This document shows, one piece after another, positions 1 to 7,104 of a stretch of 64,000 nucleotides of DNA; the stretch's first letter is position 1; the number at the start of each line of letters is the position of its first letter. The DNA is from JAUYMM01 sp049301455 (GTDB taxonomy: Bacteria > Patescibacteriota > Microgenomatia > UBA8517). The notes under the pieces were generated by a model. It saw only the letters and a list, made by a program, of their open reading frames with translations, was not told the origin of the DNA and did no database searches. Location of the stretch: NCBI GenBank assembly GCA_049301455.1, contig JBAQKY010000029.1:1-64000 (forward strand), written 5' to 3'. Made by a program: the position numbers and the translations under genes.

Positions 1-92
1 GCATGTTGATGATGGATAGTAACTGTGTTGAATTGAAAGAAGAAAAATCAGAAACTAAAGTAGCTAAAAAGACAAAAACAGCAAAAAAATAA
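1..92 (+). CDS. rplD: 50S ribosomal protein L4 (uL4), C-terminal end only
   Basis: Only about 30 codons are in the window, in the frame whose codons start at position 3 and whose TAA stop is at 90-92. The visible peptide ends in a lysine-rich tail (KSETKVAKKTKTAKK). The identity is inferred from position: it directly precedes rplW, and in the bacterial S10 operon that place belongs to rplD. The fragment alone is too short to recognise as L4. Similar lysine-rich tails occur on L22, S17 and L17 in this window, so the tail itself is not diagnostic. Confidence 0.6.
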   Translation, partial: MLMMDSNCVELKEEKSETKVAKKTKTAKK

Positions 93-104
93 ACTAAAAA
101 TAAT

Positions 105-383
105 ATGAATATCAAACCAATATATACAGAAAAGACAATGAACCAAGCAAAAAATGGTTTATATTCTTTCTGGTTTTTACCTAAATTTACTAAAAGCCAA
201 ATCAAAGTAATGCTTGAAAAAGCGTTAGATATTAAAATTGGTTCAATTAAGACACAAAATTATAAAAAGATGACAACAAGAACAATGAGAGGAACAGTTA
301 AAACAATTAAAGCTATGAAAAAAGTATTGATAACTTTAAAATCTGGGAAAATGGAACTTTTTGAAGAGACAAAATCTAAATAA
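105..383 (+). CDS. rplW: 50S ribosomal protein L23 (uL23)
   Basis: 92 residues, normal length. L23 binds domain III of 23S rRNA beside the peptide exit tunnel and is a docking site for trigger factor and SRP. The N-terminus has the family motif PIYTEKT, followed by the helix and strand pattern IKVMLEKAL...KIGSIKTQNYK and a basic loop (residues about 54-70). It follows the rplD end by 12 nt and precedes rplB by 9 nt, so it is an internal operon gene. There is no Shine-Dalgarno; the start context is AATATG, as for most neighbours. Confidence 0.95.
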   Translation: MNIKPIYTEKTMNQAKNGLYSFWFLPKFTKSQIKVMLEKALDIKIGSIKTQNYKKMTTRTMRGTVKTIKAMKKVLITLKSGKMELFEETKSK

Positions 384-392
384 AAAACAAAT

Positions 393-1151
393 ATGGCAAA
401 ACTTAAATTAATATTAAAAAAGAATTCAGGAAGAAGCGGTGGAACTGTAACAGTTAGACATCAAGGTGGTCGCGCAAAGAGATTTTTGAGAGTTATTGAT
501 TTCAAAAGAGTTAAAAAGGATATGTGGGCTAAAGTTGAGGCTATTGAATATGATCCAAATAGAAATGCAAGAATTGCAAAATTGGTTTACCTTGATGGTT
601 CAAGATCATATATAATAGCACCCGTAGATCTAAAGGAAGGAATGAAAGTTATTGCATCAAGCGATGCTCCACTTGAAGTCGGTAATTGTTTGCCACTCTC
701 AAGAATTCCAGTTGGAACAGCAATACATAACATTGAAATAAGACCTGGAAAAGGTGGCCAAATTGCAAGAGGTGCAGGAATTGTCGCTTTTGTCTTTGGA
801 AAAGACGAGACATCAGTTCTTGTCAAAATGCCATCAACTGAAATTAGAAGATTTGACCCACAATGCACTGCAGTAATTGGTCAAGTTGGAAATGTTGATG
901 AAAAGAACAAAAATAGAAGAAAAGCAGGAGCAAATCGATGGAGAGGTATAAGACCATCTGTTAGAGGTGTTGCAATGCATCCTAATGCTCATCCACATGG
1001 AGGTGGAGAAGGAAGAAGCGGAGTTGGACTTAAATATCCAAAGACACCATGGGGTAAGAAAGCAGTTGGAAAGACAAGATCACCAAGAAAGTATTCTGAC
1101 GAATTAATTGTCGAAGGAAGAAAGAGAGGGGTTAGGGGTTTAACTAAATAA
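393..1151 (+). CDS. rplB: 50S ribosomal protein L2 (uL2), N-terminally shortened
   Basis: L2 helps form the peptidyl-transferase region and joins the subunits. The core and C-terminal domain are well conserved: HQGGRAKRFLRVIDF near the start, and the functionally important HPHGGGEGRSGVG loop with the conserved histidine near residue 203. At 252 residues it is shorter than the usual 273-277. The missing part is at the N-terminus: the protein starts where others have the LLEKNSKSGGRN segment. The in-frame codon at 381-383 is the rplW stop, so no upstream start is possible. Confidence 0.96.
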   Translation: MAKLKLILKKNSGRSGGTVTVRHQGGRAKRFLRVIDFKRVKKDMWAKVEAIEYDPNRNARIAKLVYLDGSRSYIIAPVDLKEGMKVIASSDAPLEVGNCLPLSRIPVGTAIHNIEIRPGKGGQIARGAGIVAFVFGKDETSVLVKMPSTEIRRFDPQCTAVIGQVGNVDEKNKNRRKAGANRWRGIRPSVRGVAMHPNAHPHGGGEGRSGVGLKYPKTPWGKKAVGKTRSPRKYSDELIVEGRKRGVRGLTK

Positions 1152-1155
1152 TTAT

Positions 1156-1437
1156 ATGAGTAGAAGTAGCAAAAAAGGACCATACGTAGACTTAAGACTT
1201 ATCAAAAAGCTTGAGAAGGGTATGGGTGTCAAAGAAAACCCAATTAAAACTTGGTCAAGATCAAGCCAGATTCCACCAGAATTTGTAAATAAATATTTCC
1301 AAGTTCATAACGGCAAGATCTTTATTGAAGTTTTTGTCAGTGAAGACATGGTCGGTCATACCTTAGGAGAATTTTCACCTACCAGAACATTTAAAGGACA
1401 TGGAGAAGTTGTTAAGAGAACAATGGATAAGACATAA
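1156..1437 (+). CDS. rpsS: 30S ribosomal protein S19 (uS19)
   Basis: 93 residues, normal length. S19 lies in the head of the small subunit with S13 and contacts the A-site region. Diagnostic motifs are SRSSKKGPYVD at the N-terminus, TWSRSSQIPPEFV in the middle and HTLGEFSPTRTFKGH near the C-terminus. It begins 4 nt after rplB, and its stop codon lies inside the Shine-Dalgarno of rplV, so its translation is probably coupled to the next gene. Confidence 0.96.
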   Translation: MSRSSKKGPYVDLRLIKKLEKGMGVKENPIKTWSRSSQIPPEFVNKYFQVHNGKIFIEVFVSEDMVGHTLGEFSPTRTFKGHGEVVKRTMDKT

Positions 1438-1446
1438 GGAGACAAT

Positions 1447-1905
1447 ATGGAATTTAAATCTGAACAAAAACATTTACTATTAAGTCCAAGGAAGATTAGA
1501 CCAGTTGTTGATGTTATTAAAAAACTAACACCTGTTAAAGCACTTGATGTCTTACCATTTATTAAGAAAAGAGCCTCCGAATTTTTATTCAAGGTAATTA
1601 AGTCTGCTTTAGCAAACGCACAACAAAAAGGTGCAGATGTTAATACTTTGATTTTTAAAGAAATACAAATTGGTGAAGGTCCAAGACTTAAGAGAGGTCA
1701 ACCAGTATCACGAGGTAGATGGCACCCAATTAAGAAGAGGATGAGTCATATTAAAGTTATATTGGCAACCAAAAAAGTAAGCGAAAATAAAATAAGTAAA
1801 ACAGTCAAAAAAACTGCAGAGAAAGCTGAAGTAGAGACAGTAAAGGCAGTTAAAACAGTCAAAAAAGTAGTTAAAACTGCTAAAGAAAAGAAAGGATCAA
1901 AATAA
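1447..1905 (+). CDS. rplV: 50S ribosomal protein L22 (uL22) with lysine/alanine-rich tail
   Basis: Residues 1-113 are a normal L22, including LSPRKIRPVVDVIK and the exit-tunnel hairpin PRLKRGQPVSRGRWHPIKKRMSHIKV. Residues 114-152 are an added low-complexity tail rich in K, A, V, T and E that is not part of the L22 fold. The start is well supported: AAGGAG at 1436-1441 lies 5 nt before the ATG, one of the few internal Shine-Dalgarno sequences in this operon. Confidence 0.95.
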   Translation: MEFKSEQKHLLLSPRKIRPVVDVIKKLTPVKALDVLPFIKKRASEFLFKVIKSALANAQQKGADVNTLIFKEIQIGEGPRLKRGQPVSRGRWHPIKKRMSHIKVILATKKVSENKISKTVKKTAEKAEVETVKAVKTVKKVVKTAKEKKGSK

Positions 1906-1931
1906 GCAAATAGCTTGTTGTAAATAATAAT

Positions 1932-2585
1932 ATGTCACAAAAAGTTAACCCAATTGGATTTAGAGTAGGAAGAATGACTGGATGGAAATCTAGATGGTTT
2001 TCAGATAGTGGTGTCTATAAAGATTTATTGCTTGAGGATATCAAAATCAGAAAAGAATTAATGAAAAAATTAACTGCTGCAGGAATTGTTGGAGTTGAAA
2101 TTGAAAGACAACCAAAAAGTTTAGTAGTAATAGTTACAGTTTCGAGACCAGGTGTAGTCATTGGTCGAGGAGGATCTGGAATTGAAGAATTAAAGAAATT
2201 TATTGTTTCTTTATTAAAAGATAGCAAAGCTACAAAAGTTTCTAATATAAAAATTGATTTAAAGGTTAATGAGGTTAAGAATTCTGAACTTTCAGCTTAC
2301 CTTGTTGCAGAAAGAATAGTTTCTGATTTGGAAAAAAGAATTCCACACAGAAGAACTGTTACTAAATCAATGGAAAGAGTTATGGCGGCAAGAGCAGGAG
2401 GAATTAAAATTGTATTATCAGGACGTATTAATGGAGCTGAAATTGCTAGAGTTGAAAAGTTCCACCAAGGTTCAGTTCCAACTCAAACATTAAGAGAAGA
2501 TATAGATTATGCAGAAAGACCAGCTTTAACAAGAAGAGGTTACGTAGGAGTAAAAGTTTGGATCCACAGAAAGGATCAAGAATAA
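1932..2585 (+). CDS. rpsC: 30S ribosomal protein S3 (uS3)
   Basis: 217 residues. S3 forms part of the mRNA entry channel in the 30S head. The N-terminus MSQKVNPIGFRVG is typical. The type II KH domain carries the VIGRGGSGIEELK loop at residues about 75-87. The C-terminal domain has ARVEKFHQGSVPTQTLREDIDY and ends GVKVWIHRKDQE. The gap to rplV is 26 nt and the gap to rplP is 48 nt with a small hairpin. Confidence 0.96.
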   Translation: MSQKVNPIGFRVGRMTGWKSRWFSDSGVYKDLLLEDIKIRKELMKKLTAAGIVGVEIERQPKSLVVIVTVSRPGVVIGRGGSGIEELKKFIVSLLKDSKATKVSNIKIDLKVNEVKNSELSAYLVAERIVSDLEKRIPHRRTVTKSMERVMAARAGGIKIVLSGRINGAEIARVEKFHQGSVPTQTLREDIDYAERPALTRRGYVGVKVWIHRKDQE

Positions 2586-2592
2586 TCAGAGA

Positions 2593-2613
2593 TTGCTCCT
2601 TCGGAGTAAGCAA
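2593..2613 (+). other. small intercistronic hairpin between rpsC and rplP
   Basis: A CTCC stem pairs with GGAG around a TTC loop, and an outer TTG/CAA pairing closes it across a 4-nt bulge. No U run follows, so it is not a terminator. It could be a processing site or a translation spacer. This is visible structure with no assigned function. Confidence 0.35.
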
Positions 2614-2633
2614 AGATAGTTTTATTAAATAAT

Positions 2634-3038
2634 ATGTTACAACCAAAAAGAGAAAAATTTACAAAGAATATGAGAGGCAGAAGAAGAGGAACTGCTCTTC
2701 GTGGAAGTTCTGTTTCGTTCGGTGACTTTGGTTTAAAATCAATGGAAGTTGCATGGGTAACTGCCGCACAAATTGAAGCAGCTAGAAAAGCAATTTCACA
2801 TCATCTTAAAAGAGGTGGAAAAGTTTGGATTAGAATTTTTCCTGACAAACCAGTATCAGGTCGTGCAGCAGGAAAAAGAATGGGTGGAGGAAAAGGAGAT
2901 GTCGAAAGACATGTAGCAGTTGTAAAACCAGGTAGAATTATGTTTGAAGTAGCAGGTGTAGCAGAGAAACTAGTCAAAGAAGCTTTTATAAGAGCAGCTG
3001 CAAAATTACCTGTAGCAACAAAGATGGTAGCTAAATAA
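2634..3038 (+). CDS. rplP: 50S ribosomal protein L16 (uL16)
   Basis: 134 residues, normal length. L16 sits at the A-site tRNA elbow of the large subunit. Motifs: MLQPKREKFTKNMRGRRRG at the N-terminus, VAWVTAAQIEAARKAISHHLKRGGKVWIRIFPDKP in the middle (the conserved arginine is in WIRIFPDKP), and RMGGGKGDVERHVAVVKPG. The gene lies between rpsC and rpmC as in all bacterial S10 operons. Confidence 0.96.
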   Translation: MLQPKREKFTKNMRGRRRGTALRGSSVSFGDFGLKSMEVAWVTAAQIEAARKAISHHLKRGGKVWIRIFPDKPVSGRAAGKRMGGGKGDVERHVAVVKPGRIMFEVAGVAEKLVKEAFIRAAAKLPVATKMVAK

Positions 3039-3060
3039 ATATATATAATTACATAAACAT

Positions 3061-3267
3061 ATGAAGATTAAAGAAATAAAAGAATTAAAAACAAAGACAG
3101 TAAAAGACTTGCAAGATTTAGTCTTGAAAAAGAAGCTTGAACTTGTCAAAAATACGGTTAAAATAGCAGGAGGCAAGGAAAAAAATTTAAAAGTTGCTTG
3201 GACTCTAAAAAAGGAAATTGCACAAATTTTAACAATTATCAAAATGAAGGGATTAGAACAAAAATAA
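3061..3267 (+). CDS. rpmC: 50S ribosomal protein L29 (uL29)
   Basis: 68 residues forming two helices. The family signature is MKIKEIKELKTKTVKDLQDLVLKKK at the start and a second helix with LKVAWTLKKEIAQILTIIK, where most bacteria have a K-x2-R-x-x-IA-x-IKT pattern. L29 sits beside L23 at the tunnel exit. One base separates its stop from the rpsQ start. Confidence 0.93.
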   Translation: MKIKEIKELKTKTVKDLQDLVLKKKLELVKNTVKIAGGKEKNLKVAWTLKKEIAQILTIIKMKGLEQK

Positions 3268-3268
3268 T

Positions 3269-3559
3269 ATGAAAATATTTCAAGGAAAAGTAACAGGTAT
3301 GAAGATGGCTAAAACCATATCAGTTGATGTGGAAAGATTTTTAGCACATCCTTTGTACAAAAAGAGATTTAAGAGAAGCAAAAAGTATCAAGTCCATTCA
3401 GAGATTGAACATAAGATTGGTGATGTTGTTAAATTTGTTGAATGTCCACCAATTAGTAAAACAAAAAGATGGATTGAGGTATCTAATACAAAGAAATCTG
3501 AAAAAGTTATTGCTAAAAAAGAAACAAAAGTAGAAGTAAAAGGAAAGGCAAAGAAGTAA
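3269..3559 (+). CDS. rpsQ: 30S ribosomal protein S17 (uS17) with basic C-terminal extension
   Basis: S17 is an OB-fold protein that binds 16S rRNA helices 7 and 11. Motifs: GKVTGMKMAKTISVDVERFLAHPLYKK and HSEIEHKIGDVVKFVECPPISKTKRW. The fold ends at about residue 75. Residues 76-96 are a lysine/glutamate-rich tail resembling those on L22 and L17. It starts 1 nt after rpmC and ends 1 nt before rplN, so the three genes are almost certainly translationally coupled. Confidence 0.95.
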   Translation: MKIFQGKVTGMKMAKTISVDVERFLAHPLYKKRFKRSKKYQVHSEIEHKIGDVVKFVECPPISKTKRWIEVSNTKKSEKVIAKKETKVEVKGKAKK

Positions 3560-3560
3560 T

Positions 3561-3926
3561 ATGGTTCAATTAAGATCTTATTTAGTACCAGCCGATAATT
3601 CAGGAGCAAAAAAGTTAATGATTATCGGAGTTCCAGGAAGACTTGGAAAAATTGCAACACTTGGACAAGTTGTCTTGTGTGTAGTTAAAGGTTGTGATCC
3701 AAATGGCGCAGTAAAAGATCATGACAAAGTAAAGGTTTTAATTGTTAGAACAAAGAAAGAAGTTAAAAGATTTGATGGAACATACGTTAGATTCGATGAC
3801 AACGCAGGTGTCATAATTGACAAAGGTGGTTTACCACTTGGAACAAGAGTTTTAGGACCAGTTGCAAGAGAGGTAAAGGAAGCAGGATTCCATAAAATAG
3901 CATCTTTGTGTAAGGAGGTAGTGTAA
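3561..3926 (+). CDS. rplN: 50S ribosomal protein L14 (uL14)
   Basis: 121 residues, normal length. L14 contacts L19 and bridges to the 30S subunit. Recognised by MVQLRSYLVPADNSGAKKL, followed by FDGTYVRFDDNAGVIID and the conserved GTRVLGPVAREVK near the end (here with KEAGFHKIASLCKEVV). The ATG directly follows the rpsQ stop. Confidence 0.96.
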   Translation: MVQLRSYLVPADNSGAKKLMIIGVPGRLGKIATLGQVVLCVVKGCDPNGAVKDHDKVKVLIVRTKKEVKRFDGTYVRFDDNAGVIIDKGGLPLGTRVLGPVAREVKEAGFHKIASLCKEVV

Positions 3927-3941
3927 TATCACTAAAATAAT

Positions 3942-4250
3942 ATGATTAAAATAAAAATTGGAGATACAGTAAAAATTACAGCAGGAAAAGACAAAGGCCG
4001 TGAAGGTAAAGTCGAGATGGTCTTGCCAAAAAGAAATTCTGTTGTGGTTCCAGAAGTTAATATGTACAAAAAACATGTTAAAGGACAACAGGGTGGCATA
4101 AAGGCAGGAATGTATGATATTCCAAGACCTTTAAATATGGCTAAAGTAGCTCTAATTTGTCCAAGCTGCAAGCAACAAACAAGAGTTGGTATTGAAATGA
4201 ACAAAGAAACCAAGGTTAGAGTTTGTAGAAAATGTGGAAAACAAATTTAA
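3942..4250 (+). CDS. rplX: 50S ribosomal protein L24 (uL24), zinc-ribbon form
   Basis: 102 residues. The N-terminal KOW domain reads KIGDTVKITAGKDKGREGKV and begins 23S assembly near the tunnel exit. The C-terminal half has CPSC at about residue 72 and CRKC at about 95, the four-cysteine layout of the zinc-binding form of L24, which is found in only some bacteria. It lies between rplN and rplE as expected. Confidence 0.95.
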   Translation: MIKIKIGDTVKITAGKDKGREGKVEMVLPKRNSVVVPEVNMYKKHVKGQQGGIKAGMYDIPRPLNMAKVALICPSCKQQTRVGIEMNKETKVRVCRKCGKQI

Positions 4251-4272
4251 TTTTTAAACTAAAAATAAAAAT

Positions 4273-4812
4273 ATGAATAGATTAAAACAAAAATATCAAG
4301 AAGAAATTAAAAAGACTATGCAAGAAGAGTTTGGTATTGCAAATGTTATGGCAATTCCTGCTTTGAAGAAGATAAATATCAATGTTGGTATTGGTGATTT
4401 GCTTAAAAATAAAGAAGGTAAAGAAGCATTGTCTAAGGACATGGCGCTAATTGTTGGTCAAAAATTATCAGAAAGAAAAGCAAAAATATCAGTTGCTACA
4501 TTCTCAGTCAGAGAAGGTATGGTAGTTGGGCTATCAGCAACACTTCGAGGAGAAAGAATGTATGATTTCTTTGACAAATTTGTTAATATAGTACTCCCTC
4601 GTCTTCGTGATTTTAGAGGAGTAAAAAGAACAAGTTTTGATAAAGCTGGAAATTACACAATTGGTTTAACTGATCATACAGTTTTTCCTGAAATTGATAT
4701 CACTAAGGCAGCTCAAGCACATGGTATGGAAATAACATTTGTAACAGAGGCAGGATCAGTTGAAAAAGGTACCAGATTAATGGAATTAATGGGAATGCCT
4801 TTCACAAAATAA
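4273..4812 (+). CDS. rplE: 50S ribosomal protein L5 (uL5)
   Basis: 179 residues, normal length. L5 binds 5S rRNA in the central protuberance. Motifs: MNRLKQKYQEEIKKTMQEEFG, KININVGIGD, the GLSATLRGERMYDFFDKFVNIVLPRLRDFRG block and NYTIGLTDHTVFPEID, ending in the usual AHGMEITFVTEA... strand. The spc-operon order rplN-rplX-rplE-rpsN is intact. Confidence 0.96.
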   Translation: MNRLKQKYQEEIKKTMQEEFGIANVMAIPALKKININVGIGDLLKNKEGKEALSKDMALIVGQKLSERKAKISVATFSVREGMVVGLSATLRGERMYDFFDKFVNIVLPRLRDFRGVKRTSFDKAGNYTIGLTDHTVFPEIDITKAAQAHGMEITFVTEAGSVEKGTRLMELMGMPFTK

Positions 4813-4827
4813 TTAAATAAAAAAAAT

Positions 4828-5013
4828 ATGGCAAAAGCATCAAAAGTAGCAAGAGAGACAAAAAAATTAAAACATGCAACTATGTACAGAAATAGATGCA
4901 AGCTTTGTGGACGTCCAAGAGGTTATATGAGAAAATACGGAATCTGCAGACTATGTTTTAGAGAACATGCTCTAGCTGGAGAAATTCCAGGAGTCAGAAA
5001 GGCAAGCTGGTAA
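4828..5013 (+). CDS. rpsN: 30S ribosomal protein S14, zinc-binding short type (uS14)
   Basis: 61 residues, the type Z form. The zinc site is CKLCGRP plus CRLCFRE (residues about 24-27 and 40-43), and the C-terminus GEIPGVRKASW is invariant in the family. It helps assemble the 30S head beside S3 and S10. Only this zinc form is seen in the window. Confidence 0.96.
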   Translation: MAKASKVARETKKLKHATMYRNRCKLCGRPRGYMRKYGICRLCFREHALAGEIPGVRKASW

Positions 5014-5031
5014 TTCCAGATTAATAAATAT

Positions 5032-5409
5032 ATGACAAACTATCAAATTGGAGACTTTTTAATAAGACTTAAGAATGCTGGAATGGCAAACTTAAAAGAG
5101 GTTAGTATGCCAAAAACTAACTTAATTTTAGCTGTTGCTAATACTTTGAAAAAAGAAGGATTTTTAGATACAGTTTCTGAGAAAGATGGAAATATTATAG
5201 TTACACTTTCAATTTTTAGAAAGAAACCAGTTCTTTCAAATGTAACCATAATTTCAAGACCAGGACTTAGAATTTATATGAACGTTGATGAAATTGAAGC
5301 AATTAAAACACCTGACACATATATTATTAGCACACCAAAAGGAGTTATGTCAGGCAAAGATGCAAAAAAACTTAGACTAGGTGGAGAAGTAATAGCAAAA
5401 GTAATCTAA
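5032..5409 (+). CDS. rpsH: 30S ribosomal protein S8 (uS8)
   Basis: 125 residues, slightly shorter than the usual 130-132. S8 binds helix 21 of 16S rRNA and in E. coli represses its own operon. Motifs: IGDFLIRLKNAGMA near the start, then SRPGLRIYMNVDEI in the C-terminal domain and ISTPKGVMSGKDAKKLRLGGEVIAKV at the end. Confidence 0.95.
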   Translation: MTNYQIGDFLIRLKNAGMANLKEVSMPKTNLILAVANTLKKEGFLDTVSEKDGNIIVTLSIFRKKPVLSNVTIISRPGLRIYMNVDEIEAIKTPDTYIISTPKGVMSGKDAKKLRLGGEVIAKVI

Positions 5410-5420
5410 TACTTAAATAT

Positions 5421-5966
5421 ATGAGCAAAATCGGACAATTACCAATATTAATACCAAACGGCGTAACAGTAGAAGTTAGCGGTGGAACCGTTAATGTTGC
5501 TGGTCCAAAAGGTAAACTTGAAGTTACTTTCAAGAAAGATTTGATTGACGTAAAAATTGAAGAAGGTAATGTCATAGTTTCACCTAAGAAAGAAAGTAAA
5601 ATTGCAAGATCAATGTGGGGTACAACAAGAATGTTAATTGCAAACCATATTAAAGGTGTAACAGAAGGTTGGAAAAAACAATTGGAACTTGTAGGAACTG
5701 GATATAGATCAGAAGTACAAGGTACAAAGCTTGTTTTAACAGTAGGTTATTCACACCCTGTTAATATTGAAGCACCTGAAGGAATAACTTTTAAAGTAGA
5801 AAAAAGTGTAATTAATGTTGACGGTATCGATAAGCAAGTAGTCGGCCAAGTTGCAGCAAATATTAGGAGCTCAAGACCACCAGAACCATATAAAGGAAAA
5901 GGTGTTAAATATGTAGGTGAAGTAATAAGAAGAAAGGCAGGAAAAGCAGCTAAAGCAGCAGCTTAA
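5421..5966 (+). CDS. rplF: 50S ribosomal protein L6 (uL6)
   Basis: 181 residues with the two tandem L6 domains. Motifs: MSKIGQLPILIPNGVTV, GPKGKLEVTF, GYRSEVQGTKLVLTVGYSHPV and the signature RPPEPYKGKGVKYVGEVIRRKAGKAAK. L6 lies near the sarcin-ricin loop and the factor-binding site. The tail is alanine/lysine-rich but of normal length. Confidence 0.96.
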   Translation: MSKIGQLPILIPNGVTVEVSGGTVNVAGPKGKLEVTFKKDLIDVKIEEGNVIVSPKKESKIARSMWGTTRMLIANHIKGVTEGWKKQLELVGTGYRSEVQGTKLVLTVGYSHPVNIEAPEGITFKVEKSVINVDGIDKQVVGQVAANIRSSRPPEPYKGKGVKYVGEVIRRKAGKAAKAAA

Positions 5967-5978
5967 TCTCAAAAAAAT

Positions 5979-6320
5979 ATGACATTTGCAAAAAGAGAAA
6001 TCAGAACAAGGGTTAAAGTAAGAGGCACAACAGAAAGGCCTAGACTTACTGTGTATAAATCAAACAAATACATGTCAGCTCAAATAATTGATGATGTAAA
6101 AGCTGTAACTTTAGTTTCAGTAACAGAAAAAGCTTTAGGTAAATTAGGTGAACTTGGAAAAGATGGTTTAGGAAAGGCACACGAACTTGGTAAAATGATT
6201 GCAGAAAAAGCAGTTAAAATGAAAGTCAAAAAAGTTGTCTTTGACAAAGGTGGATATGCCTATCATGGAAAGATTAAATCTATTGCTGAAGGTGCAAGAG
6301 AAGGGGGATTAGAATTTTAA
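5979..6320 (+). CDS. rplR: 50S ribosomal protein L18 (uL18)
   Basis: 113 residues. L18 binds 5S rRNA with L5. Recognised by the N-terminal KVRGTTERPRLTVYKSNKYMSAQIID and the C-terminal VVFDKGGYAYHGKIKSIAEGAREGGLEF, nearly identical to the family consensus. The basic N-terminal extension is short compared with E. coli. Confidence 0.96.
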   Translation: MTFAKREIRTRVKVRGTTERPRLTVYKSNKYMSAQIIDDVKAVTLVSVTEKALGKLGELGKDGLGKAHELGKMIAEKAVKMKVKKVVFDKGGYAYHGKIKSIAEGAREGGLEF

Positions 6321-6341
6321 GAAGTTCTAAGATTTATTACT

Positions 6342-6854
6342 ATGCATAACAATAACTATCAACAACCAGAAAGAGAATTCAATGAATCTGTTGTTCAAAT
6401 AAACAGAATTTCAAAGAAAACTAAAGGTGGAAACCAAATAAGATTTGGAGCTGTTGTTGTCTTGGGCGACAAAAAAGGAAGAGTTGCTGTTGGAAATTCT
6501 AAAGCAACTGATGTTAGAAATGCAATTAGAAAAGCAATTGATGATGCAAAGAAAAATATGATCAGGGTTACAATGAGAGGAACAACAATTCCATATTCAG
6601 TAACTGCAAAAGTTGGAGCATCTGAAGTTATGTTAAAACCAGCACCTCCAGGATCTGGAGTTATTGCAGGTGGACAAATGAGAGTGGTTTTAGAAGCTGC
6701 TGGAATTAGGGACGTCGTAGGAAAGACATTGGGTAGCAATAACAAAATATCAAACGTTAGAGCAACCATATTAGCCCTAGAGAAAGCATCAAGACTTTTA
6801 GAAAAGAAAGACTATATGGCAACTGAAAAGGGTTCAAAGAAAGGAAGCAACTAA
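6342..6854 (+). CDS. rpsE: 30S ribosomal protein S5 (uS5)
   Basis: 170 residues. S5 forms part of the mRNA entry pore and affects decoding accuracy. The dsRBD-like N-terminal domain has VVQINRISKKTKGGNQIRFGAVVV, and the second domain has KPAPPGSGVIAGGQMRVVLEAAGIRDVVGKTLGSNN. The next gene is rplO, 1 nt away. Most other bacteria have rpmD (L30) here; there is no room for it. Confidence 0.96.
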   Translation: MHNNNYQQPEREFNESVVQINRISKKTKGGNQIRFGAVVVLGDKKGRVAVGNSKATDVRNAIRKAIDDAKKNMIRVTMRGTTIPYSVTAKVGASEVMLKPAPPGSGVIAGGQMRVVLEAAGIRDVVGKTLGSNNKISNVRATILALEKASRLLEKKDYMATEKGSKKGSN

Positions 6855-6855
6855 T

Positions 6856-7080
6856 ATGGCAAAGAAAAGATTAGGACGAGGATATGGAAGCGGAAAAGGT
6901 GGACACACTTCAAGCCGTGGACAAAAAGGACAAAAATCTAGAACAAAAGTACACGTTTTGTTTGAAGGTCTAAAGGTTAAAAAATCAACTTTGAAAAAGT
7001 TCCCACTTCTTCGAGGAAAAGGAAAATTCAAAGCAAAGGCTAAACCTGCTGAAAGATACGTCAGCAAAGCAGATAGATAA
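6856..7080 (+). CDS. rplO: 50S ribosomal protein L15 (uL15), minimal form with only the N-terminal RNA-binding half
   Basis: 74 residues instead of about 145. The visible part is the L15 N-terminal extension: KKRLGRGYGSGKGGHTSSRGQKGQKSR, then FEGLKVKKSTLKKFPLLRGKGKF in place of the usual FEGGQxPLxRRLPKRGF. The C-terminal globular domain is absent. It is not a simple frameshift, because only 24 nt separate the stop from secY. L15 normally threads its N-terminus into the 23S core during late assembly, so the retained part is the deep rRNA-binding part. Confidence 0.88.
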   Translation: MAKKRLGRGYGSGKGGHTSSRGQKGQKSRTKVHVLFEGLKVKKSTLKKFPLLRGKGKFKAKAKPAERYVSKADR

Positions 7081-7104
7081 AGTAAAGTTAATTAGTTAAA
7101 AATA

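Noticed and set aside
6856..7104. Frameshift in rplO hiding a full-length L15
   Set aside because: Only 24 nt remain before secY, so there is no room for the missing domain in any frame.
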